64,000 nt of DNA from Hybos culiciformis (Eukaryota; Arthropoda; Insecta; Diptera; Hybotidae). The notes under the pieces were generated by a model. The model had not been told where the DNA came from. It saw only the letters and a list, made by a program, of their open reading frames with translations, and did not search any database. The translations under genes and the position numbers were made by a program. Shown one piece after another: positions 44,901-56,100 of this stretch. The stretch's first letter is position 1. Each line of letters opens with the position of its first letter. The stretch covers positions 30,509,619 to 30,573,618 of the forward strand of contig OZ023275.1 in the NCBI GenBank assembly GCA_964007475.1, given 5' to 3'.

Positions 44901-46734
44901 AAAACAGTGCTGCTTTAAGGTTTAAGAGTGCCTATTTATTCGTTGTACATATTGTCAAATAGTTTTTATTAGTTTTTACCAGAAAAAAATTAAATTTGTG
45001 AATATGGAGAGATCAATCATTTTTTACAAGTTCGTACATTAGTTTACAATCGTACACAACAAAAGACAGTAGATAAAGTAGATTTAATTCTATTTTTTAC
45101 ATCATTATCTCTTGGGCAACAATAATCGAAAGTACGCTGTCTATCTTTCTTTCTCTCCCAAACTTTTAGAAAAACTCTTAAAATTCTCACAAATCACATA
45201 ATTTTTAAACATGAGTATACAATAATAAAACAGGAAAATAAAACTAATATTAACTTGCACATATGTATGTTGTGTATCTTTAAAAAAATGTTATATATAG
45301 TTTATCATTCACATCGGAAGTTTTCCCAACTATAAAAATGGTGTGCCTGTTCTTTTTTGTGTTGAAGAAAAACCTGTTTATTTTCCGGAAGTTAAAGAAA
45401 AAACTATAATCCAGAAATTTATACACCATGGTTATGAAAATATGATAAACTGTATGTAAACATGATTTGGACAAGTAATGAAATTTTTTTGCATAGAATA
45501 AATTTTGTTAGAAATTTTATTGGTTATAGGTATAAAAGAAAAATAATTGTCTGGTACTCACTTTTTGTTTCTTGTGGTAATTTTTTGTTCATTTAATTAA
45601 AAATAGGAAATAATTAAAATAGGAAAAATATTAAGATTTATTTCTTTAGCTTCCCAATTGTAAAAAACAAATTCTATCGTGCGGTATATATTTAAAATTA
45701 TTAAAGAAATACCGTATTTAAAATAATTAAATTTATTTTAAAAATAATAAAAAATTAAATATATATTATGAATATTTAAAATGCGACTAAAAACAATGTG
45801 TTTATTTATTTATGTTTTTTTTTTAATTTGTTGAAGTTAAAGTTATTAATCTAATCAATCAACATTTCATCTACATCCATTCATAGATAATTCAAAAACT
45901 AAAAAGTCTCAAAGCTGTCATCTGATTTCGTTATTTTGAATTATTTAGTAGGAAAAATAATTGTTCACTCAAGATTAGTTTATTCCATTTATGAGAAATT
46001 TATTTGTTTTGTTTAAAAATATTAACTATATGTTCAAATATACAATTTTTCAAATTCTTAGGATATGATCAAAAATAAAGTAAACAATAAGATTTGTCAA
46101 TGTTTCATTTATAAAGTTACACTTGCTCATGTAGCTCTTCTGTTTAAAAAAAAAAAAATCAAAATAGGGTTTAATTGACCGTACGTTTTGAATGTTAATT
46201 TGTTGATTTGATTTTAATTATACATGTTTTCAATATTTGTTTATTAAAAGATTTTCCCAAAATTTATTTGAAAACATTAATCTATTGGTATATAAAAGCA
46301 GAATTTGTCAATATTAAAATTTAGTATAAGTTTTGAAATTACAAATTATTCATATTATAATACCAGAGAATTTATATTTTATCATAAATATATAAATATA
46401 GGCTTTTAGATGTAATTAAAATATTTTAGTTCAATTAATAAACATTCAGGTTTAGTTGGTTTCCTATAACGATTTTTGTTTGTTGAAATAATTAATTTTT
46501 AAGAAAATCCTTTGGCTACAAACAATCAAAGATAATAAATAAATTAAAAAATTGGTACCACATATTTTTGCAAGTATCATAATCTTAAACAAGAAATCTT
46601 AAAGATAATTACAAATTAAATTAAAATCTATCAATAATAAGAATTCGTGCAGGAAATAAATTAGAATCAGTTATAGAAAATATAAAAAAGTTAAGAAAAA
46701 AATTAATGTTTGGATATTTTAAAGTATTATTATC
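41930..46734. other. Long gene-less A+T-rich stretch
   Basis: No supported gene. It holds a perfect 36-bp tandem duplication at 44405-44440/44441-44476 and a small G+C-richer island at 44158-44218. Short frames at 44617-44802 and 45280-45474 have no recognisable motif. Confidence 0.5.
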
Positions 46735-46922
46735 ATTACGTTGAACGAACTTTATCTTTATCTGGAATACATTCACTCAACCTATTTTTTGTAAGTGCGC
46801 TAAGGCGCTATCAAGTACTTTTAATTCTACCCCACAATCCTTGCCAAACAGTCTTTCACAATCTAACAGTCTTTCACAATCTTCAAAAGTTTTCTATCGG
46901 ATTTGTGTCCAGAGATTACAGC
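46735..46922 (-). pseudogene. Tc1/mariner transposase C-terminal remnant
   Basis: On the minus strand, starting just after the hAT insertion, the sequence reads LDTNPIENF, the conserved motif around the third catalytic residue (E) of Tc1/mariner transposases. This is followed, after a one-base frame loss, by K-I-V-K-D-C and further on L-A-R-I-V-G and I-A-P-L-A-H-L, matching the usual family tail. A 17-bp piece (cagtctttcacaatcta) is tandemly repeated. Very decayed. Confidence 0.6.
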
Positions 46923-46930
46923 GTCTAAAC

Positions 46931-47445
46931 CAATGGTTCCCAACCTTTTGAAATATTTGTACCCCTTGATAATGATTTGAATCTTTACGTACCCCTAAAA
47001 AAGAGTGCATACAGGTTATAACAAACGGAATAAAAAAATTTAACGCACGTTGTGATTAGATACGCCTCGCTTTCTTAGCACCAAAATTGATCCAGCATCA
47101 TTGTTTCAAAATCACTGCGAGTTTTCATATTATTTCTCAAGTCAATGGGTTCATCTTTTGCGTTATCATTATCAGTGTCAACAATCTTGCCTAATGAAAT
47201 TGTGAAGGCGTTTCTAAGCCAATTATCGGCATTAAAAGTTGGAGGAATGATACCATCAACATTTTTTTTGAAGATTTCGTTATGAGTTTTAATATTCACA
47301 AAATTTTGGAAAGAAAATTAGATTTTGAAATTATGTATAAGCCGGATAAACATATATTTTTTTCAATACGAACAGTTCCACGTACCTCTCAGAATTGGTT
47401 AACGTACCCCCAAGGGGTCCATGGACCCCAGGTTGGGAATCTCTG
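46931..47445. mobile_element. hAT element, internally deleted, 515 bp, with 8-bp TSD
   Basis: Ends CAATGGTTCCCAACCT and (reverse complement of the right end) CAGAGATTCCCAACCT form the terminal inverted repeats. The duplication GTCTAAAC is perfect on both sides (46923-46930, 47446-47453). A minus-strand transposase scrap lies inside. It inserted beside the Tc1/mariner remnant, about 100 bp upstream of the first visible lipocalin exon. Confidence 0.9.
47075..47299 (-). pseudogene. hAT transposase scrap inside the 515-bp element
   Basis: 74 codons with NADNWLRNAF, DEPIDLRNNMKTRSDFETM and LDQFWC, the segment preceding the C-terminal dimerisation domain in ZBED5/SCAND3-like hAT transposases. The catalytic core and the dimerisation domain are missing. 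Confidence 0.6.
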
Positions 47446-47544
47446 GTCTAAACCATCAAGTCAATAACAATATCTATTCTAGCAAGACCCGTAGTGTATC
47501 ATTTTTAAGCTGAAATTTCTAAATAAGTGAAATTTCTTTTTTAG

Positions 47545-48395
47545 GATTAAGATAATATTTTTCATTGTTTTCACTTTTGAAGTTCTAAAAATAAAAATAT
47601 CCGCGGATCTTCAATGCTCCCCAACAGTTAAAGCACACCGACCTTTGGATTTGTCTAAGGTAAAAAAAAAAGTTGTCAATTATCTATAAAGTCGCGAAAT
47701 TTAAAAAAAATAATTTTAGCTTGCGGGAACTTGGTACCTTTACGCGCATTCAAAAGATCTTAATCCAGAAGGCTCAAAAGGTTGTTTTATCTCAAATGTC
47801 ATTAATTTAGGAAATGGAAATTTTTCATTCATATTATCAGATATAATAAGGTTAGTTTTACCAGTTTCAAACTTTATTACATTACAGTGTTAAAGTTATA
47901 GAAGTATACTTCTGTTTTTTTTTATAGTTCAGGAATCGGATTAACTGAAAAACTAATTTATGGAAAGGCATCACCATTGCCAGATGGAGGTTTTAAAATG
48001 GACCAAAGAAGCTATTCAAAAATACCAGGTTCATTATACATATTCCAAAATAATTTTATTTCTCGGAAAGAAACAATAAGTAAATTTTTTTAATGTTATT
48101 TAGGTGACATTGTATATTTTACGGGTTTAGATTATGATAAATGGGCAGTCACTTATTATTGTTCAAATACATCACGTAAGTATTTTTGAAATTTTTTTAA
48201 GCTAAATGTAGAAATGGTTAACAAAGTGTGTGCATCTAAGTTCTTCCTTTTTTTTTAGAATTTTACATTATATTTACGAGAGAACCATTACCAAAAGACT
48301 TGAAATTTCTCAGTGATGTAAATAAAAATTTAAAGAACAACGGACTGAACGTTAATTTTCATAAAGATGATGAAACTTATTGCATCGCTAATTAA
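47545..48395 (+). CDS. Lipocalin, five visible exons; first exon not found
   Basis: Exons 47545-47659, 47720-47850, 47928-48028, 48104-48175 and 48259-48395 join in frame with GT-AG introns (60-83 bp) into about 184 residues plus a missing initiator. The first visible exon encodes a hydrophobic signal-like stretch (IKIIFFIVFTF) and an N-terminal QCSPTVKAHRPLDLSK. Exon 2 opens with LAGTWYLYAHS, the G-x-W motif of lipocalins. Later exons give the strands SNVINLGNGNFSF, IYGKASPLP, DIVYFTGLDYDKWAVTYYC and a C-terminal helix ending DDETYCIAN. Length, intron pattern and cysteines fit small secreted insect lipocalins (ApoD, biliverdin-binding or salivary types) that bind hydrophobic ligands. No in-frame ATG precedes the exon; if exon 1 ended in AT, ATG would be completed by the first G. 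The ligand cannot be inferred. Confidence 0.8.
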
Positions 48396-48399
48396 TTTA

Positions 48400-50045
48400 T
48401 TATTGGCAACATTTTTTTGGATTTAGTGGAAAAACAATGACGACACAATATGGAACATATTAGTATTTAGAAATTTTTAAGTATTTTTATCTACCTGCAA
48501 AATTTTAAATACATAAACTGAAAACAAAATATACAAATTAAGTATAGTTTTATTTCTTATTTGTTTTTTGAAATTTTAATATTGGGCTTACGACATTTTT
48601 CTTTTTGCTATGACATGGTGTTTTTAGCAGTAACATTTTTTCTGTATCAGTGCCATACGTTAGATATCTGTACATTATGAATTAAACTTTTTGAAGGTAA
48701 TTCTAAGTTCAGTTCTGTCCCTAAATACGTTTTTTCTTATAAATTAATCTATAATATAATTCATTAAAATTAATAAAACTATATGAATTTAACATTTCAG
48801 TTAACTATTAACTTATATTAACTTGGGCATTCATAATCATCAAGTAATAAAATTGATAGCTATTAAACATTTTTATCAAGACAATTTATGACATATTTGT
48901 AACACAAACAAAAATAATATACTCAGGTATAAATATTTATTTAATTTTGGTAAACAAAATAAATCAAACATCTTGACCCTAAATTAATGTTAATTTGCTG
49001 ACATAGTAGTTTGTGTACATATTTTGTTTTGGACATTCAAAATTGGTCATTAAAAATGCAAATAAATACACACCCTAAAATTGGTTTCCAAAAGGATTTA
49101 ATTATTGTTCCCATTATTTTAGTTTCAGAAATAAATGAAAGTTTATTTAACACTTTATTAAAAAGTCTTATTATTTTTTGCATATCTAATTGAAGGTTGT
49201 CGTTCTATACTATATATATACCTATTTGAGTAGATATTTTGATTGGTAGTTCATTATTATTATTATTTTGGATATTTATTATATTGCTAGAAATGCGAAT
49301 AAACAAAGAGGTTTATGAAACTTTTAGTTTTTTGTCTGTTAGTATTACAGCGTAATTTGATTTTTGCTATAATATGATTTTATAATAATATGCCAAAGAC
49401 AATCAACTTCATACAAAATTTTTTCCTGTTTTTTGGTATTTTTATTTTATTAAACAAAATAAAATACTTTCAAAATATTGATAATTAAAGCTGTGTATTA
49501 TCAGTATTTTATTTTGTTTTACTAACCCTTCAAATAAAAATTAAAAAAAAAAAGTTTTATGAAAAATTTCAGAACAATCATAGGGTGCACTTTTCAGAAA
49601 TTCATCAAAAAAAAAAGATTTATATATTACTTACATTTACATCCAACCCAGCACAGAAATAAATTATTGCAATTATCAAACAAAAAAGGAAAGGTTATTT
49701 GAAGAGAAAAAATGTATACGGCTATATGTCTCATACTTGAAAAAAAAAATGTTTTTTTTGGTTTTATATCCAATTGCAATTGGACTTAAGAGTTATACCT
49801 TTAAACCCTATGGCTTTATGCAAACTTTTAAGCATATGGATAAAACAAAAAAAATCTAAACTCATTTTCGTGACTCAGCATTTACGAGAGTATAGTTTAT
49901 ACTCGACGAATATACATATACAATAAATTCCTAATCTTATACCAAATCAAAGTAATTAATATTAAGCAAGCCTCTTATCGTTATTATTGCATAATTCATA
50001 ATTAATATTTATAAATTACGAAAATTATAAAATCAGCAAAAAATA
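48400..50045. other. Intergenic A+T-rich stretch between lipocalin and protease
   Basis: No supported gene or repeat. Short frames such as 49011-49193 lack recognisable motifs. Confidence 0.5.
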
Positions 50046-50048
50046 TTC

Positions 50049-50058
50049 ATATATAAAT
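50049..50058 (+). promoter_or_regulatory. Candidate TATA box of the serine protease gene
   Basis: CATATATAAATAC (core 50049-50058) lies about 55-60 bp upstream of the ATG at 50110. A strict TCAGT initiator is not present about 30 bp downstream. Confidence 0.4.
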
Positions 50059-50109
50059 ACATGTTACGGATAAATATAATTATTAGTAATAATTAAAAAA
50101 TCGACTAAA

Positions 50110-53100
50110 ATGACTTTTATACAAATCGCAATATTACATTTGTTTGTGCTATCAGCATGGTCACATGACATGGGAAGAATTGTTAATGGATCCGATGCTA
50201 AAGAAGGACAATTTCCACACCAGATTTCTTTACAAAATCCTGTATTTGGTCATTTTTGTGGTGGTTCAATTATCTCAGATAAATGGGTGGTCACTGCCGA
50301 GCATTGTGTCGTGTGAGTGGAAACAAAAAAAATATTAGTACTTCATAGCACTTTATAAATGAAGATCGTAGTCCGTTTTCCAAACATTTTTTTGGTGATT
50401 TGTTCACCACATGTCAATTGTTACCTAAATCCAATTTCGGATTCACTTCGAGTTTGTGGTCTATGTTTCAATAAACAAACAGTAATTACAATTACTCATG
50501 TAGAAACTAATTTTCAAGGAAATCCATTTTCAGAATTCTTGAACCACATTTGGGACTATACCTTTTCAACTTCAAATTGGAAATAATCATTTTCAAATTG
50601 GAAATAATCATTTTCAAAATGGAAATAATCATTTTCAAAATGGAATTAATCATTTTCAAAATGGAAATAATCATTTTCAAAATGGAATTAATCATTTTCA
50701 AAATGGAAATAATCATTTTCAAAATGGAAATAATCATTTTCAAAATGGAATTAATCATTTTCAAAATGGAAATAATTATTTTCAAAATGGAAATAATCAT
50801 TTTCAAAATGGAAATAATCATTTTCAAAATGGAATTAATCATTTTCAAAATGGAAATAATCATTTTCAAAATGAAAATTAATCTTAAAATAGTAAGGTAG
50901 CAAGCCAGATACGATCAAACAGTGTTTGAAGTTTTTTATTAGTTGCATCTTTGCCAAAAAGTGCAATATACAAAAAAAAAATTTTTGTTTAAAAAATTTC
51001 GTATATTAAGAAATGGGAACCTGATAATGTTAAAAATCAAATTTGTGCTTTATAAAACAACTTTCCATCCATTAACCCACCTATATAATGTCGTTTTCAC
51101 TCCTAAAGTTTTTGAGAGCGCTCTCCAATCCCCACCACATTGTTGTGTAAAACATAAATTTTCTTTTTAACATTATCAGGTTCCCACTTCTCAATGAACG
51201 ACATTTTTTTAAACAAAATTTTTTTTTTTGTATATTGCACTTATTGGCAAAGATGCAACTAATAAAAAACTTGAAACACTTTTTGAGCGTATCTGGCTTG
51301 CTACCTTACTATTTTAAAATTAATTTCCAATTTGAAAATGATTATTTCCATTTAGAAAATGATTATTTCCATTTAGAAAATGATTATTTCCAATTTGAAA
51401 ATCATTATTTCCATTTAGAAAATGATTATTTCCATTTAGAAAATAATTATTTCCATTTAGAAAATGATTATTTCCATTTTGAAAATGATTATTTCCATTT
51501 TGAAAATGATTATTTCCATTTTGAAAATGATTATTTCCAATTTGAAGTTGAAAAGGTCTATGTGTAATAATTATTCGAATATTAATTATTAATAAAACAA
51601 ATTTAATTTTTGTTCCTTAAATTAAAATGTCTGTTTTATTTCCAATTCCATAAATGTGCTGATGTAATATTGATCTGCGTTACCAGATCACTAACAAAAC
51701 AATACAACATAAAAACTATGATGATTGCTGTGCGCCTCTAGTGGCAAAATATATAAATTTAATTAACTTATTACATGCTATTTTTTTTTTTTTTTTTTTT
51801 TTAGTGACCCATTCTCCATAATAGTCAGGTTTTTTATTGACACGTCCCCTACGGGTGTAGGTGGTACATTTTTCAAATTTATTGTCATTTTCAAATTTTT
51901 CAAATTTATTGTCATTTTCTAAATTGTTATTTACATTTTCAGTTTCAGAATTATTAGTAAAGTTTTCACAATACATATTCAGAATTATTCATATTTTCCA
52001 AATTTTCATTTTCAGAATTATTATTTACATATACTATATCATATATATATATCATTTACATATACATATTCAAATTTTGGAAAAATTTCACAATTTTCAG
52101 AATTATCCATATTTTCCAAATTTTCTGTTTTAAAATTCTTATTTACATTTTCTACATTTACATATTCAAAATTATTGTTTGCATTTTGAGGATTTTCCAA
52201 TTCCAAATTTTCATTTTCATTTTCAAAATTCAAAGAAACATCACTTTTACTTAGATTATCATTTATATCTTTAAATAAAAAAATTCTGTTTCGACGATAG
52301 TATTTTTGAAAATTATCTCTTATAATATATGATCTGTTATTAACTTTTTTTGTTGTTTTCCCAAAATGCCAGTCCCTACCATTTAATTTAAATTTAACCT
52401 TATCTCCTATACTAAAACTAGGCAAATCTTTAACATGCCGATAGTAATATTTTCTTTGCTTATCCCGTTTAAATCGAATTGCTTTTGGATTTGTTTCTCA
52501 TCTATGCTATGTCGTAACAAAAGTTCATTAGATATAGGTAATTTATTTTTAATTTCAGGACCAAAGAACAACATTATATATGTTATATAAATCAACTAAG
52601 GCTGCAAGTGTAGGGTTTTCACCAGCAACCTTAGTTGAATTATATTCGAGCAATCGATATTGAAATAAGTGTCCCTCATCTGTATCGTAGCATCGCTTAA
52701 GAATGTTTTTAGCAATTCCCACGCCTTTTTCCGCCAGTCCATTGCTTTTCGGATATCTAGGACTAGAGAAATTAAAAACTATATTGCAATCATTTGCAAT
52801 TTTTTCGAACTCTCTTGATCCAAACGGATTATTGTCACATTATTCCGTTGCATAACCAAGTTTATTAAATATTTTATAAAAAAATTTTATGACTTCACCA
52901 GACGTTTTATTATCGATTCTTTCTGAACAGACGAAGCCAGAGTAAGGGTCTATAAGATCAATGAAATCACGGCCCGCATATTCGAATAAGTCGGTAGAAA
53001 TTTTATGAAACGGCTTGGAATGTTGTAAAAGTGGCTCTTTATGATTTTTTCTTTGAAATTTTTGACAAATATTGCACTTGTTAATCAACTCCTTAAGATC

Positions 53101-56100
53101 ACTTGTAATATGAGGCCAGAAAAACTGTAGACGCGCCCGAGTTAAAGTTTTTTCGATTCCTAAATGTGGGGCATGAACCCATTTGCATATTAAAGCTTGT
53201 AGATTACTCGGTATAACTAATCGATGATTTTTAAACAATAATTCATTTTCAAAGTGCAGCTCATCTTTAACTTTATAAAATACTTGGCTCAAATCATCAA
53301 GTTGATGGTACGAAGGCCAACCCGTTTCAACATACTTAACTATTCGGGAATAACGCTCATAATTTTTTAAGATACTTGTATATATTCAGTAATTGTTCTC
53401 TGATAAACATGCACTTTTAGTTAAGGAATGAACAACTTGTTAATTCTGGCATAACAGGCCCAGTCTCACTTAAGGATGCTCTCGATAAACAGTCTGCAAT
53501 AAGCATTTCCTTTCCTGAAATATAAACTACTTTCATTCCTAAATAATAAAGTAGAGCCATAACGTACGCTGCAGTCGAGCAGACAGTGAATCAACAGAAT
53601 CCTTACTTAATTTTTTAACGGTTTGTGATCAGAATGAACCGTAAATTCTCGTCCATATACAAAATAATGAAAACGCTGACAGGCAAACACAATCGCAAGC
53701 AGCTCTTTTTCGATTTGAGCCCATTTTTGTTCACTTTTTGTTAAAAACCGAGACGTATAGGCTACATGACGACCATTTTCCAAGAGAACCGAACCTAATC
53801 CGTCTTGGAGCTATCTGTTTGAATAACAATTGGTTTAGATAGATCAAATATAGCCAAAACAGGTGTTCTACTAACAATAGAAAGTAAATTTTCTAATTCA
53901 TCCTCATGAAGTTTTGACCATGACCATGGTACATCATTTTTTGTTAGTTCCCTCAAGTTAACAGTTATTTTAGACAAATTTGGAATAAATCGAGCGAGAT
54001 ATTTTACTAACCCCAAAATCCTGAATACTTCGGTTTTATAATTAGGCCTTTTAATATTTGTTATAGCTTCAATATATTTTAAGTCTGGTTTTATTTGATT
54101 CTGGCTGATGATTTCCCATGAACTTAATTGTTTGAGTTCTATATTGGATTATTTAGAGTTAAATTTAATGTTATATTTACGTGCTCGTTCCAAAACTTTG
54201 GCTAATGCTTTATCGTGCTCATTGTGATTAGCCCCGCCAATTTTAATGTCATCAAAGTAAACATCTACTCTCTGAATATCTCCGAAAATTTGGACCATTT
54301 TCTTTTGGAACATTTCAGGGGCACAATTTAATCCAAAAGGGACACGGTTCCACCTAAAACGACCAAATGGAGTCATAAAAGTTGTTAACTCAGAACTTTT
54401 TTCATGCAACTCCAGATGCCAAAATCCATTAAAAAGGTCAAGAACAGTGAACACAGTTTCTCTTGATAATCGGCTAATCAAATCTTCGGCAGTAGGAATT
54501 AAGAAATGTTCTCGCTTTATACAGGCGTTTAATGGTTTAGGATCGAGACATAGACGCAACGAGCCATTAGGTTTTTCTACGATTTGAAGATTATTAATAC
54601 AGTCAGTAGGATGATTTACCGAAGTTATTATACCCTGTTCCACCATTAAATCTAATAAATCCTTAACTTTCTCCATAAGGCTAGATGGAATTCTTTTTTT
54701 TATAATGTAGGGATGGAACAGAACCCTCCTTTAACACAATAGAACAGTTTCCTGGAATTTTACCTAATCCGTCAAAAAGATCCTTCTTCTGATCTAAAAA
54801 TTCATTTCTAGTACTAGGAAAATGAATTACCGAGAGGTTATCCACAAATTTAATAAGTCCAAACAAATGTGATGTTTCTTTTCCAAGTATAGGCTCAAAT
54901 TCATCATCAACAACTAAAAATTTTGCTTTATGCTCAGAATTATATTTTTCATCAAAACATTTTAATTCAACTACACCAAAATTTTTTATTTTACTTGAAC
55001 TATAATCAGTTACAATTTTGTTATTAGGTAAAATATTTACATTAGTTAGTTGTTTTACAAATGCTAAAGGAATGCAGTTCACATCTGCACCTGAATCATA
55101 ATATTAATAGGCATTCGACCGTATCTATCTATATATGTATCAATCAGTAAGTAAAGACATCTATTGGAGTTAAAATAAAATATAAAGTATAGAGACATCT
55201 ATTGGAATTTACATATACATATAATTTACATATATTACATATTTGCCGGCATAAAAAAAAATCAATGAAAAAAACATTGTAAAATTCGAAAAAAGCATTG
55301 CAAACTACGGTAAATTTGTTTGAAAATAAAATTAAAAAATGTATTTCAAAAATTTAAATTTATTTAACTTCCGTAAATATCTCACGGGTTTCGACTAGTC
55401 AATCTTAAATGTAATTAAAAAATTTTGAATTTTGTATGATTTTTTCCAAGAATCATTTTTCTTTAAAAAATTTGATGATGAATTCGAATCTATTCTGGAA
55501 GGAAAAAAATTTAAATTACTTTTACATTTTATATTATCTAGAATATTTAAACTAATTGCACGTAATATTTTTTGCTGGGCACACCAACCTATGACGACTA
55601 TCAAATTGCTGACCACAGTTATAACAGGACAGCTTTCGTTTTTTTATTTCGTCAATAGTGTTTCCAATGCTACTGTTTTCAACATTTAATTTTGCAACGT
55701 TCTTAACTAACGCTTCTTCCAATACTTTTTTATTAACCTCTGCTGCTTACATGCATCAACCAATTTGTTTAGAGGACTATCTTTACTGTCTAACAGTTTT
55801 AATTGAAGTTTTTTATTATGAACTCCAATAATAATTCTGTCACGTAACATTCGATCAGTGTAGGAAGTGTGACAGTTTGTACACTCAAATCCACAATATT
55901 TTAATTGGGTCCATAGTTCTGTTTCATACTCACCAAATCGTTGATTTTCTTTTTGAACCATGCTGTGAATTTTAAAAGATTCCATTGTAAAATTTCTTTG
56001 AGGCAGGCAAAATCCATCAAAAGCCTTGATTACTGCAGCAAGAGTATTAATTCATCATTCGTTGCATCATGATAATTTTCAGCGTCTTCATGTGCATTCA

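Noticed and set aside
45280..45474. 64-codon minus-strand frame, and the similar small frames at 44617-44802, 49011-49193 and 61861-62046
   Set aside because: Length and composition are expected by chance in A+T-rich DNA; no homology, signal or splice context is visible.
50507..51567. Frames rich in repeated [15 protein letters not shown] or [16 protein letters not shown] sequence
   Set aside because: They are read-throughs of the 21-bp tandem repeats in the foldback-like element and not proteins.
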